From Deltaproteobacteria bacterium (GTDB lineage: Bacteria; Myxococcota_A; UBA796; GCA-2862545), in contig REDI01000052.1 in the NCBI GenBank assembly GCA_007693595.1, positions 1 to 64,000 of the forward strand: a DNA stretch of 64,000 nucleotides, given 5' to 3'. Of the stretch, positions 1 through 7,984 are shown in pieces. The translations under genes were made by a program, and so were the position numbers. Below the pieces are notes generated by a model. That model ran no database searches, was not told the DNA's origin, and saw nothing but the letters and a program-made list of their open reading frames with translations. Within the stretch, counting starts at the first letter, position 1, and each line of letters begins with the position of its first letter.

Positions 1-148
1 GGACCCCATCCCAGGTGGTGATGACCGGCTCCGGCAAGAGGTCCGTGTCGGTGTCCGTGTCCGTGTCAACCCGGCCATCCAGCGCCAAAATACTGGCCTC
101 GACGGGGCCACAGGCCGAGAGCAACACGACCAGTGAGAGTGTACGCAT
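1..148 (-). CDS. Lipoprotein, N-terminal part only (runs off the window)
   Basis: The first 49 residues of a secreted lipoprotein whose 3' end lies outside the window. The start ATG at 148 follows a clear GGAGGA Shine-Dalgarno. A short hydrophobic signal peptide ends in a lipobox (LLSAC, then GPVEAS), so the mature Cys should be lipid-modified and the protein exported. A short Asp-Thr repeat (DTDTDTDTD) follows, probably a linker off the membrane. The signal and lipobox region is nearly identical to that of the next gene (232-756), so the two are tandem paralogues. The function is unknown. Confidence 0.75.
   Translation of the reverse strand, partial: MRTLSLVVLLSACGPVEASILALDGRVDTDTDTDTDLLPEPVITTWDGV
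41..67. repeat. Short hexanucleotide tandem repeat coding Asp-Thr
   Basis: About four and a half copies of a GTCCGT-type hexamer (one copy is GTCGGT). Read on the minus strand it encodes the Asp-Thr run of the lipoprotein at the left edge. Changes in copy number would stay in frame, because the unit is 6 bases, and would alter only linker length. Confidence 0.7.
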
Positions 149-231
149 CGTTCCTCCAGGTCGTCAGCTTAGCCGATCCCAGACCCGGCGGCTGTCGTGC
201 TTGGTGGAGCCGCGAGAGAGCGGGGCAGCGC

Positions 232-756
232 TCAGTCGCTGCCGAGGACCGCTTCGCCGGTGATCGATACCGCGCCGAGGGAGTAGGAATAATCCAAAAG
301 GACCTGACCGGCCTCGCTCCGAACCTGAGCGTCCGACGCCAGCGCGCTGGCCTGCCAACCGCCCCCTTCGAGCGGCTCGATCGACCAGATCGTGGCCGTC
401 TCGCCGCTGACGGTGACACCACGCCAGGTCGGAGTGACCACGTCGAGGTTACAGATGCGGGCGGGAGAGACCTCGAGCTCAAAGACGTAGTCGCAGCCCG
501 TGCAGGCATCGGCCTGCTCACCAAACGTGTAGCGAACCCCCACCTCTTGGAGCACACCGGAGCATCGGCCTCGCTGCACCTCACGGGACCCGGTCCAGCT
601 TGAGATCGGGAGCCCCTCGGTGCTTCGGTCTTCGTCGGACGAAGAGAGCGAGTCTTCGGAGTCATCGTTAGGGGTGGACCGACCATCGACCGGGATGATC
701 GACGCTTCGACCGGCCCGCACGCGACGGCCAAGAGCAGCAAACAGAGCGTACGCAA
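232..756 (-). CDS. Hypothetical lipoprotein, paralogue of the gene at the left edge
   Basis: A 174-residue protein with a type II signal peptide (MRTLCLLLLAVACGPVEAS; the lipobox is LAVAC). The N-terminus repeats that of the 1-148 fragment, including CGPVEAS, so this is a tandem duplication. After the lipobox comes a Ser/Asp-rich linker of about 30 residues. A compact, Cys-containing, beta-rich domain with many Glu, Ser and Gly follows. I recognise no enzyme motif. It probably faces the periplasm or the cell surface. The gene stands 30 bases beyond the stop of the KAS III gene on the same strand and could share its transcript. Confidence 0.75.
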   Translation of the reverse strand: MRTLCLLLLAVACGPVEASIIPVDGRSTPNDDSEDSLSSSDEDRSTEGLPISSWTGSREVQRGRCSGVLQEVGVRYTFGEQADACTGCDYVFELEVSPARICNLDVVTPTWRGVTVSGETATIWSIEPLEGGGWQASALASDAQVRSEAGQVLLDYSYSLGAVSITGEAVLGSD

Positions 757-786
757 GGGGCCTCCAAGACGACAAGTATAGCAGGC

Positions 787-1812
787 TCACCAATCCATGA
801 GGGCTGCTCCCCAGGTGAAGCCGCTACCAAAGGCGGCCATACCCACCTTCATGCCCGGCTTCAGGATGCCCTCGCGCTCGGCTTCGGCCATGAGGATCGG
901 GATGGTCCCAGCGGTGGTGTTCCCGTAGCGCATGATGTTGTTGAACACCTTGTCGTCGGGAATGTTGAGCTGCTTTTGGATGTATTCGTTGATACGAAGG
1001 TTAGCTTGGTGAAAGAGGAAGAGGTCGACGTCCTTGATCTCGATCTTCTCCTGCCAGCAGACCGTCATGAGGCTGGTGATCATCTTCTCGACGGCATGTC
1101 GGAAGACCTGACGGCCGTCCATCTGGGCCCACATGAGCTCGGGCTCGACGAGGCCCTGACCCTCTTCGTTTTGGGGAATGAAGGGAAATCGCTGGATGTC
1201 CCACACCCGCTGCCAGAGGGTCTCGGCGAAGCGGCCGTCGGCGCCGAGGGTCCAGCGGCGGACGCCCCGATCTTCGTCGGTCGCGCTGACGATCACCGCC
1301 CCGGCTCCGTCGCCAAAGAGCGAGGCGACGGTGCGCCCGCGGGTGGACAGGTCGAGCGCGTGGCTGTGGCACTCAGCCCCGATCAACAGGACGTTCTTGT
1401 AGCCCCCGCCGCGCACCATCGAGGCCGCGGTGCCCAACCCATAGAGGAAGCCCGAGCACTGGTTGCGGATGTCGAGGCAAGGGACAAAGTTGTTGACGTC
1501 GGCGAAGCCGAGCTCGCGCTGAACGAAGACCCCGGTCCCTGGGAAGGTACACTCTGGAGAGAGCGTGCCTAGGACGATCATGTCGATGTCTTTGGTGGTG
1601 AGCCCCGCCGCTTCGATGGCCTGCTCGGCCGCGCGCGCCCCCATGAAGGCCGTGCCCATGCCATCGGGGGCAAAGCGCCGCTCTTCGATCCCCGTGCGCT
1701 TTCGGATCCACTCATCGTTCGTGTCGATGTTGAAGCGCTTGGCGAGCTCGTCGTTCGTGACGACATCGTCGGGGACGAAGTAGCCGGTTCCAGAGATGTA
1801 GGCGTTGGGCAC
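787..1812 (-). CDS. 3-oxoacyl-ACP synthase III family protein (KAS III, FabH-like)
   Basis: A thiolase-fold condensing enzyme of 341 residues. The catalytic triad is visible: Cys119 in RNQCSGF, His268 in FLFHQAN and Asn298 in YGNTTAG. The C-terminal GSGFTWGAAL glycine loop is also present. Enzymes of this family condense an acyl-CoA with malonyl-ACP to start fatty-acid synthesis, or make a related beta-ketoacyl product. It is slightly longer than usual FabH because of an extra segment near residues 198-225, so a specialised substrate is possible. I chose the GTG at 1812 because it follows AAGGAG with good spacing. The upstream ATG would add 21 residues without homology. Confidence 0.9.
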   Translation of the reverse strand: MPNAYISGTGYFVPDDVVTNDELAKRFNIDTNDEWIRKRTGIEERRFAPDGMGTAFMGARAAEQAIEAAGLTTKDIDMIVLGTLSPECTFPGTGVFVQRELGFADVNNFVPCLDIRNQCSGFLYGLGTAASMVRGGGYKNVLLIGAECHSHALDLSTRGRTVASLFGDGAGAVIVSATDEDRGVRRWTLGADGRFAETLWQRVWDIQRFPFIPQNEEGQGLVEPELMWAQMDGRQVFRHAVEKMITSLMTVCWQEKIEIKDVDLFLFHQANLRINEYIQKQLNIPDDKVFNNIMRYGNTTAGTIPILMAEAEREGILKPGMKVGMAAFGSGFTWGAALMDW

Positions 1813-1902
1813 GATCGCTCCTTGGCAGTCGGGATGTAGAGATCTGTCACACCTCGAAGCAGGATCGGCAAGCACGGTGCGCAGCTCAACGGCAGGCCGA
1901 GA

Positions 1903-2799
1903 TCAGGGATCGGCGACGACGACCGGCGCTTCGCGCGCGAAGGCTTCCCAATCTGAGAGCGAGACGTTCCCCAAGACGAAGGTCGCGGGTCCGACGGCGA
2001 GCCAGACGGCACCCAGCAAGAGAGAGGCGCGCTTGCGAAGACGAACGAGCGCGATGAGGCTCAGCAGCCCCACCACCCCGGCGAGCGAGACCGTGACCCA
2101 CTGAAGGGGGGTCAGCGGGTCGAGGGTGAACCCCAAACCATAGCGCACGCCCTCCATGCGAAGCTCGGGCTCCTCGAGGCTCACGAGCACCGGGAGGAGG
2201 AAGAACCAAGCGGGCGCGCGCGCGCACGCCTCGCAGATCCCCACCAGCGTGGCGAACGCCAGACCCGCCGAAGCCCCGGCCTCAGCGCTCGCACGCTCCT
2301 CGCCGCCTCCGTGGAGCATGGCAGGAAAGAGAAGGACGGCAAAAACGAGGTAGAACAGCGATCGCACCAGACCGAACGGGAACAGCCCGTTCCCTACGAT
2401 GGCGCCAAAGAGAGCCGGCGTGCCCGCGACCCCCAAGGCCAAGGCCAAGATCCCCAGCGCCATAGGAAAGGATCGGGGCTTGCGCCAGCCTCCGACGAAC
2501 GCGACGAGGATCGCGTGCACCAGGGCGGGTAAGGCGAGCAGGACCGGAGCCATCAATCCGATCCCCGCCGCGACGTATAGGGCCTCGGAGGCCTCATTGT
2601 AGAACCCTACCAGTCGGATCCCCGCCGCAAAGATCACGGCGAGGACTCCGAGCACGAGCCCCGACACGAGGGGGTGTAGCCGGGTCCCCGTCATGGTCTG
2701 AACGGCGACCACCACGGCACCCAGCGTGCCTACCAGCACGAGGATGAGCATCGCCACCCAAGGCAAGGCGTTAACCTCCAAGAACAGACTCTGATCCAC
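1903..2799 (-). CDS. Polytopic membrane protein of unknown function
   Basis: A 298-residue, very hydrophobic protein with about eight predicted membrane spans and almost no soluble part. Short loops carry isolated charged residues (for example GGWRKPRS near residue 105 and LRKRAS near 252). A hydrophilic patch around residues 165-175 (GGGEERASAEAG) may be a cytoplasmic loop. I recognise no family. Its neighbours, KAS III downstream and a secreted protein transcribed divergently, do not define a role. Confidence 0.75.
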   Translation of the reverse strand: MDQSLFLEVNALPWVAMLILVLVGTLGAVVVAVQTMTGTRLHPLVSGLVLGVLAVIFAAGIRLVGFYNEASEALYVAAGIGLMAPVLLALPALVHAILVAFVGGWRKPRSFPMALGILALALGVAGTPALFGAIVGNGLFPFGLVRSLFYLVFAVLLFPAMLHGGGEERASAEAGASAGLAFATLVGICEACARAPAWFFLLPVLVSLEEPELRMEGVRYGLGFTLDPLTPLQWVTVSLAGVVGLLSLIALVRLRKRASLLLGAVWLAVGPATFVLGNVSLSDWEAFAREAPVVVADP

Positions 2800-2825
2800 A
2801 CCACCTCCCGTCCCGACCCGCGCCT

Positions 2826-2862
2826 CGTACAGGCTGGCTCCGTCGCGCTATACTCTACCCGA
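2826..2862 (+). promoter_or_regulatory. Possible promoter giving a leaderless transcript
   Basis: A good -10 hexamer TATACT at 2849-2854 is followed by only seven bases before the ATG at 2862. A weak -35 candidate (CGTACA, 2826-2831) lies 17 bases upstream of it. There is no Shine-Dalgarno sequence in between. Transcription would therefore start at or beside the initiation codon, as in leaderless mRNAs. This is inference from spacing only. Confidence 0.35.
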
Positions 2863-3419
2863 TGATGACCCTCGCCTTACTCCTGACTTCGTCAGCCCAG
2901 GCTTTCGACCAGGACGACTTCAGCTTCGACGTCTCCGGGAGCATCTTTGTGCAGGGATTCGGCGCGCCCTATGTTCGGGATCGTCAGGAGGCTCGTGGGT
3001 TCTTGATCCCGTCGGCCCAAGCCGAGGGCGAAGTTCGCTATCGACAGACCGCCTTGCGAGCCCGGGTGGGGCTCGGTGCCTCGATCATCTCGACCAACCG
3101 GCCACTCAGCGTCGCCTTCGACAGCGGGCTGATGCTCCTGAGCTACCTCGACCGCCCCGAGCGCGACTGGACCCACTTTGGTGGGCTAGAGGTCGGCTTC
3201 GGTCACGCCTTTTCACATCCACGCCTCTACGCCGGCCCGGTCCTGGGAACGGGGACCCTGTGGGGGGATCAGTTCAGCTCGGGCAAGATCGCCTTCCGCG
3301 CCCACCTGAACCTGGCCTATGAGTTCGGAAGTCGCAACGATTGGACCACGCTGAGCCCAGGGCCCGCCATGGGGGTCCAAGGTGGCGTCGCGGTGGTGTT
3401 CTCGCCGACGGAGTTCTAG
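2862..3419 (+). CDS. Secreted, probably outer-membrane beta-barrel-like protein
   Basis: A 185-residue protein with a Sec signal peptide ending at AQA (about residue 14). Alternating hydrophobic and polar stretches and a Phe at the very C-terminus follow, as expected for a small outer-membrane beta-barrel. The Gly/aromatic-rich tail (residues 110-185) resembles beta-hairpins. I recognise no named family. There is no ribosome binding site before either ATG (2862 or 2865), which fits the leaderless promoter described separately. The gene ends two bases before the convergent ArsR gene. Confidence 0.75.
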   Translation: MMTLALLLTSSAQAFDQDDFSFDVSGSIFVQGFGAPYVRDRQEARGFLIPSAQAEGEVRYRQTALRARVGLGASIISTNRPLSVAFDSGLMLLSYLDRPERDWTHFGGLEVGFGHAFSHPRLYAGPVLGTGTLWGDQFSSGKIAFRAHLNLAYEFGSRNDWTTLSPGPAMGVQGGVAVVFSPTEF

Positions 3420-3421
3420 CG

Positions 3422-3706
3422 TCAGGGATCATGTACGAAGCGTCCACCGACCTCGAGCCAGGCTAGGAGCTCCGGCTCCACCAAGCGATAGAAGACGCGA
3501 CGGCCCTCGCGATGGGAGCTCACCAGACCGTGCGCCGCCAGCAGGCGCAGGTGTTGCGAGGTACGCGGCTGAGAGAGGCGCAGGCTGCTCGAGAGCGTCG
3601 AGACGTCGAGCTCCCCTTCGTCGAGGGCGAGCAAGATCCGCAGCCGGTCGTGGTGGCCCAACGCCCCCAGCAGATCAGCCATGGAAGTGGGGGAGAGGTG
3701 TCTCAT
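3422..3706 (-). CDS. ArsR/SmtB-family winged-helix repressor
   Basis: A 94-residue DNA-binding protein. The family's helix-turn-helix is clear: ALGHHDRLRILLAL, then the recognition helix around LRLSQPRTSQHLRLLAAHGLV, then the beta-wing SHREGRRVFYRL. I see no metal-binding Cys motif (ELCVCDL type) in the recognition helix, so the inducer may not be a metal. The start ATG at 3706 has GGAG 8 bases upstream. An earlier in-frame ATG at 3778 would put the palindromic operator inside the gene. The protein most likely represses itself and the adjacent membrane-protein gene, because matching operators precede both. Confidence 0.88.
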   Translation of the reverse strand: MRHLSPTSMADLLGALGHHDRLRILLALDEGELDVSTLSSSLRLSQPRTSQHLRLLAAHGLVSSHREGRRVFYRLVEPELLAWLEVGGRFVHDP

Positions 3707-3743
3707 GGCGAACGCTCCGGCCGGGATGAGGATGGGAGAGGAG

Positions 3744-3767
3744 ACATATTCACCTGTTCGAATATGT
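3744..3767. promoter_or_regulatory. Palindromic operator upstream of the ArsR-type gene
   Basis: A perfect inverted repeat ACATATTC-N8-GAATATGT, centred 50 bases upstream of the repressor's start. It is AT-rich in an otherwise GC-rich region. An almost identical element with the same 8-base spacer lies before the neighbouring membrane-protein gene (4739-4762). Two matched sites beside one small winged-helix gene strongly suggest the binding site of that protein. Confidence 0.75.
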
Positions 3768-3794
3768 TGAGGCGACAAGAAGCACGAGGTCTGC

Positions 3795-4715
3795 TCAGCG
3801 GCGCGACTCCTCGAAGGACGCGTGACGTAGATCCTTCGTCATGTGGGTGGACCAAGCCCAGGCCACACTCCCCAGGACCAGGACCAGCGAGAGCAGGACG
3901 AGTAGAGCCACGCTCTTGGAGCGCTCCCTGCGCCAGAGCATCGCGGGGCTCAAGGTAGCGGCCCCCAGCGCCATGCCAAAACCCAGGCTTGCCGAGAGCA
4001 CAAGGGTATCGACCGACGAAAAGTAGACGTCGAGCAGCGCCCGCTTCTCGAGCGGAGGCGCCTGAGCGATCGCGGAAAAATGGCCGAAGGTCAGCTCGGA
4101 GAGCACGACGAGATCGATGCCCACCACCGCCATGGGGGCCGCGATGGCCGCCACGGCACAGAGCTGTGTTCCCGGTCCGCGGAGGTGGGTGTTGCGCAAG
4201 GCTGCCACACAGAGCACGAACGTGAGCACGTACAGCGCCAGCCGAACCGCTCCGAGTGCCATCGGAAGCACCCCTAGCGCCGCGAGGGCGATCCCCAGCG
4301 CGCCTAAGCCCAAGAGCGAGGCATAGCCTGCGACGAGCCAGCGGGGACGCTCCCCTCGGACCGTCAGGTATACGGCGCCACCCAGCACGCTGAGCGAGAG
4401 CACGGCGGCGGCGATCCCCCCGGACCATTGGGTGAGGACCCCTCGAGAGAGCGCCGCGCCCTTCAGGGTCATGCGCGACCCGTAGTGAGAGACGGTGTCT
4501 GCCGCCGACATCGCAGAGGGAAACTGAAGGGTGACCGCCCACATGACGAGGGCGAGCGGGGCGGAGAGGGCGACGGCGAGGGGGATGAGCGGTACCGGAT
4601 CTCCACGATGAAGCCGAATCAAGCTCCAAGCCACGACCGCCCCTCCGAGCAGGAGCGAGAGGATCGCGAGGCCACCGTTGATCGGGCCAATCTCGAGCGC
4701 ATGGGCGAACGTCAT
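3795..4715 (-). CDS. Polytopic membrane protein under ArsR-type control
   Basis: A 306-residue integral membrane protein with about eight hydrophobic spans. There is a larger loop around residues 85-105 (SRMTLKGAALSRGVL) and a short basic C-terminal tail. I do not recognise the family and see no transporter signature. The ATG at 4715 follows GGAGG with a 4-base gap; a start further upstream would run through the operator. The gene lies just upstream of the ArsR-type repressor on the same strand and carries its own copy of the operator. It is therefore the likely regulated target, perhaps a stress or efflux function. Confidence 0.8.
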   Translation of the reverse strand: MTFAHALEIGPINGGLAILSLLLGGAVVAWSLIRLHRGDPVPLIPLAVALSAPLALVMWAVTLQFPSAMSAADTVSHYGSRMTLKGAALSRGVLTQWSGGIAAAVLSLSVLGGAVYLTVRGERPRWLVAGYASLLGLGALGIALAALGVLPMALGAVRLALYVLTFVLCVAALRNTHLRGPGTQLCAVAAIAAPMAVVGIDLVVLSELTFGHFSAIAQAPPLEKRALLDVYFSSVDTLVLSASLGFGMALGAATLSPAMLWRRERSKSVALLVLLSLVLVLGSVAWAWSTHMTKDLRHASFEESRR

Positions 4716-4738
4716 ACTGCCTCCAAGTCGTGAATCTA

Positions 4739-4762
4739 ATATATTCGTTTTTTTGAATATGT
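4739..4762. promoter_or_regulatory. Second ArsR-type operator, before the membrane-protein gene
   Basis: ATATATTC-N8-GAATATGT. The right arm is identical to the 3744-3767 site, and the left arm differs by one base. The spacer is also 8 bases, mostly T. It lies 24 bases upstream of the ATG at 4715, where RNA polymerase would bind. Binding here would block that gene. Confidence 0.75.
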
Positions 4763-4945
4763 CAATCCCTCTCCTTGCTGGATCGGAAAACATGAGTGAC
4801 CAAGACGATCCTTCAGCGCTTTCGGGAGCGCTCCTGGACCCGCGACGGCCCGATCGTGCTCTCCCTTCGGCCTCTCAGGCTCCTCAGCGGTCGAAGGGCA
4901 GCCGCCGACGCGGTAGGGGGAGCCCGCGGCGTGACGGAGGCCCCC

Positions 4946-6211
4946 ATGCCAGAGATCGACGTGACATGGTTGCTGCCTGGCGGCGGAGGGGGAGGCATGG
5001 GGCCCGACGGTCCCGTTCGCCTCCTCGGCGCGCTGCCCGGCGATCGGGTCCGCTACACCGAGCGGAGTCGCCAGGGTCGCACCGTGATCGGAGACGTAGA
5101 CGAGATCGTGGAGCCCAGCCCCGATCGGCGCGCCCCCCCTTGCCCCCTCACCGCTCGGTGCGGCGGGTGCGATCTCGACGCGCTGCGGCCTGAGGCTCAG
5201 CTTCGCGCGAAGGCCGCCCTCATTCAACACGCCCTGCGGCTCGATTCGCCGCCGGTCGTCCACCCCTCTCCCCGGCCCAGCGGCTACCGCGCCCGGATCA
5301 AGCTGGGGATCTCCGGCCGGAGCGCCGGATACTATGCGGCGAGATCCCACGAGCTGGTGCCCGTCCCTCACTGCGGGATCGCGCGCTCCGAGCTCAACGC
5401 GGCGCTTCCCCCCCTCACCCGCTGGCTAACCGAGACCGGCGCCGACGGACTGGCCGAGGTGGAGCTGCGCTCCGACGGGGAGCGTGTGGTCTACGTCTTC
5501 TCCTCCTCAGGGGACGTGCCCCGCGCGGTCCGCGACGCGATGAGCGCCCTCGGTGACGTCGCGCTGGACGGGCGCCGGATCGCTGGCGATCCCAGCCTGG
5601 AGCTTCGCCTGCCCGAGCTCACCCTGCGCGCCTCGCCCAAGGCCTTCTATCAGGTAAACCTCGAACTGAACGCCGCCTTGGTCCGCTTCGTGGTGGAGCG
5701 GATCGAACGGATCGAGCCGACTCGGATCCTGGACCTCTACGCGGGGATCGGCAACTTCGCCCTCCCCCTGGCCCACCAGACCGGCGTCCCGGTGCTCGCG
5801 GTCGAGAGCGAAGGCCAGGCCATCGAAGACCTCAAGCACAGCGCGGCGCGGGCTGGGCTGAGCGAGAAGGTCGCGGCCTTCAGTCTGCCGGTCGAGCGGC
5901 TCGACCCCTCCCGCGAGGCCTTCGACGCCGTCGTGCTCGATCCTCCCCGCGCCGGCGCGCCAGGCGTCGTCGACAAGCTCCTGCGCAACCGCCCCCGCCG
6001 ACTGATCTACATCGCATGCTACGCGCCTAGCGCAGCACGCGACCTTCGCCCCGCCTTGCAGGCCGGCTATGTCGTCTCCGAGGTCGTCGGCTTCGACCTC
6101 TTCCCCGACACCCACCACGTCGAGACGGTGGTCGTGCTCGATCGGGGCAAGCGCGGCCCCACCCCCCGCAAGCGATCACGCGAGCGTCGCAGACGAGGCC
6201 CACGCACCTAG
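4946..6211 (+). CDS. 23S rRNA/tRNA uracil-5-methyltransferase (RlmD/TrmA family)
   Basis: A 421-residue SAM-dependent methyltransferase that makes 5-methyluridine in RNA. An iron-sulfur cluster motif of the RlmD/RumA type is visible: Cys66, Cys72, Cys75 and Cys143. Family motifs follow: FYQVN, the SAM loop DLYAGIGNFALPLA, DPPRAGAP, and the nucleophile region YIACYAPS, where the Cys should attack C6 of the uracil. The C-terminal tail is strongly basic. The usual N-terminal TRAM domain is short here. The start at 4946 has GGAGG 5 bases upstream; the longer frame upstream lacks homology. Which uridine is the target cannot be told from the sequence. Confidence 0.88.
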   Translation: MPEIDVTWLLPGGGGGGMGPDGPVRLLGALPGDRVRYTERSRQGRTVIGDVDEIVEPSPDRRAPPCPLTARCGGCDLDALRPEAQLRAKAALIQHALRLDSPPVVHPSPRPSGYRARIKLGISGRSAGYYAARSHELVPVPHCGIARSELNAALPPLTRWLTETGADGLAEVELRSDGERVVYVFSSSGDVPRAVRDAMSALGDVALDGRRIAGDPSLELRLPELTLRASPKAFYQVNLELNAALVRFVVERIERIEPTRILDLYAGIGNFALPLAHQTGVPVLAVESEGQAIEDLKHSAARAGLSEKVAAFSLPVERLDPSREAFDAVVLDPPRAGAPGVVDKLLRNRPRRLIYIACYAPSAARDLRPALQAGYVVSEVVGFDLFPDTHHVETVVVLDRGKRGPTPRKRSRERRRRGPRT

Positions 6212-6395
6212 CGACCTGCCGGCAACCCTCCCGTGGCCTGCTTCGCCTCGGAACTCCTGGCCTCTGCCCCCGCCTGAGCGCGGAGCTCCCGCAAGCTCCT
6301 CCCTCCTCGGACACCGCGCGCGACGCGGCCACGAGCTCGGTCCCTACCCCCTCCGGCCAGCGAGAGGTTAGACCTGCCCCTGAACGGAGGTCTCC

Positions 6396-7352
6396 TTGCC
6401 GCACCCCTCGCCCTCACGCCGCGCCGTCGGACATGGGCTGATCACCGCGCGGGTCCTCCTCGAGACCCTCGGGCTGTTCCTAGCGCTCGGATCCTTGGCG
6501 GTGATGCTCCTTAACCGAGGCTCGTGGTTGTGGATCGTCCCGGTCCTCGCGCAGGGCTTCTGGCTCCAGCGCCTCTACGTCGTGGGCCACGAGGCCGCCC
6601 ATCGCAAGCTGCTCCCGAGCCAGCCCGCGCTGAACGACCTGCTCGGGCAGATCGCCCTGCTCCCTCTGGGCGTACCCATGCGCATCTTCCGTCAGATCCA
6701 TGCCTTTCATCACGGAAGCAACCGCCTCGACGAGTCCACCTCCAGTCTCGAGGTCTACGTCCTGCCGCCGGGGGCGGGCCCCCTTCGTCGGGCCATGTGC
6801 TGGGTCCTCTGGTACGTCGCCGTCTTTGGCGGCGGATGGTTCTTGCACAGCCTGGTGTCGATCGTGCTCTTCCTCTTTTTGCCGCTCTCGGTGGCCCGGC
6901 GCGTCTCGCCGGCCTTCAAGGGGTGGAGCCTGGGCGATCAGCTCGCCTCCCTCGGTTGGTTCGCGGTAGCCGTCGCGGCCCACATCGGGGTCGGCTTGTG
7001 GCTAGGCGTACAGGGCTGGGCTGTGGCGTTGGGCCTCCCCTTTCTGATCTTCGCCTGGGTCTACTCCGCGCAGCTCTACGTCTACCACTACCGCACCACC
7101 CTCGGCCCCGAGGTCCGCCACCATGTCCGCGCCCTCCGCGGTGGTCCGATCCTTCGGTGGTGGCTGTTGAACCTCAACCATCACGACGTGCATCACGGGG
7201 ATCCGAGCGTGCCCTGGTACGACCTGCCCCACCGTCTCGCGCCTCCTCCCCTCGATCGCGCCGAGCCCGGTGGACCCCAGACCTTCATCCAGGGGGTGCT
7301 GCACCAGCTCCGAGGGCCTCAGATCGTCACCTCGCACCCAGGTCGCCCGTGA
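6396..7352 (+). CDS. Fatty acid desaturase-like di-iron membrane enzyme
   Basis: A 318-residue membrane protein with the three His boxes of the desaturase/hydroxylase superfamily: HEAAH (65-69), HAFHH (102-106) and HHDVHH (about 262-267). Four or more hydrophobic spans separate them. Such enzymes use a non-haem di-iron centre and oxygen to desaturate or hydroxylate acyl chains or other lipids at the cytoplasmic membrane. The start is TTG at 6396, with GGAGG 5 bases upstream. The stop overlaps the GTG of the GNAT gene (GTGA), so the two are translationally coupled. The exact substrate is unknown. Confidence 0.85.
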   Translation: MPHPSPSRRAVGHGLITARVLLETLGLFLALGSLAVMLLNRGSWLWIVPVLAQGFWLQRLYVVGHEAAHRKLLPSQPALNDLLGQIALLPLGVPMRIFRQIHAFHHGSNRLDESTSSLEVYVLPPGAGPLRRAMCWVLWYVAVFGGGWFLHSLVSIVLFLFLPLSVARRVSPAFKGWSLGDQLASLGWFAVAVAAHIGVGLWLGVQGWAVALGLPFLIFAWVYSAQLYVYHYRTTLGPEVRHHVRALRGGPILRWWLLNLNHHDVHHGDPSVPWYDLPHRLAPPPLDRAEPGGPQTFIQGVLHQLRGPQIVTSHPGRP

Positions 7353-7984
7353 TCCTTCGACCCGCCACCCACGCCGACATCCCTGCCATGCTCGACCTCC
7401 GGGCCTCGCTGACCTTCGCGGAGCCGGAAGGCGCGACCTCGACCCGAGGAGGCTTCCTGCTCGGCACCGACGCCGACGGCTACGCGCAGCGCATCGCCGA
7501 AGCGACCAGCCTCGTCATGGACGAGGGCGGCACGGTCCAGGGCTTCGCCATCATCCTGCCCGATCCCGTCTTCCGCGCCTCCGAGATCTGGGCCCGCCGC
7601 GACGAGGTCCGCTGGACGTTGGATCCCGACGCCTTCCAGCACGCCTCGCTCTGCTACTTCGACCAGCTCGCGGTACGTCGCACGGGCTACCGCAGCCACC
7701 GCTTCGGCGCCGCCATGGCGCTCCGGGCGGTGCTCGACATCGTCCCAGACCACGACTACCTCGTCACCGCGACGGTGGTAGAGCCGGTGTGCAACCTCGC
7801 CGCCGTGCCGTACCTTCGCCGTGTCGGCGCGCGGATCGTCGGCCGCATCGACGAGACCTACCCCGTGATCGGCGATCTCAAGAGCGACGTCTGGCTCACA
7901 AGCCGGACCCAGATCCTTGAGCGGGTCGCCTCCCCGCGCTCCGCCGCAGAGGCCTGGGTGGTGGAGCGGGCGGGGGCGGCGTGA
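7349..7984 (+). CDS. GNAT-family N-acetyltransferase
   Basis: A 211-residue acetyltransferase. It begins with the typical ILRPATHADIPAMLDL. It continues through the acceptor strands to the acetyl-CoA region (YFDQLAVRRTGYRSHRFGAAM) and ends with a beta-bulge/helix region containing EPVCNLAAVPYLRRVGARIVG. The GTG start overlaps the desaturase stop, and its own stop overlaps the GTG of the lysine 2,3-aminomutase gene. Coupling to an aminomutase suggests, by analogy with AblA/AblB, that it may acetylate beta-lysine. That is inference, because AblB proteins are usually longer and no substrate motif is visible. Confidence 0.85.
   Translation: MILRPATHADIPAMLDLRASLTFAEPEGATSTRGGFLLGTDADGYAQRIAEATSLVMDEGGTVQGFAIILPDPVFRASEIWARRDEVRWTLDPDAFQHASLCYFDQLAVRRTGYRSHRFGAAMALRAVLDIVPDHDYLVTATVVEPVCNLAAVPYLRRVGARIVGRIDETYPVIGDLKSDVWLTSRTQILERVASPRSAAEAWVVERAGAA

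Noticed and set aside
6524-7348. N-terminal extension of the GNAT frame into the desaturase gene
   Set aside because: The extension is an Arg/Pro-rich shadow. The acetyltransferase homology starts exactly at the GTG at 7349, which overlaps the desaturase stop.
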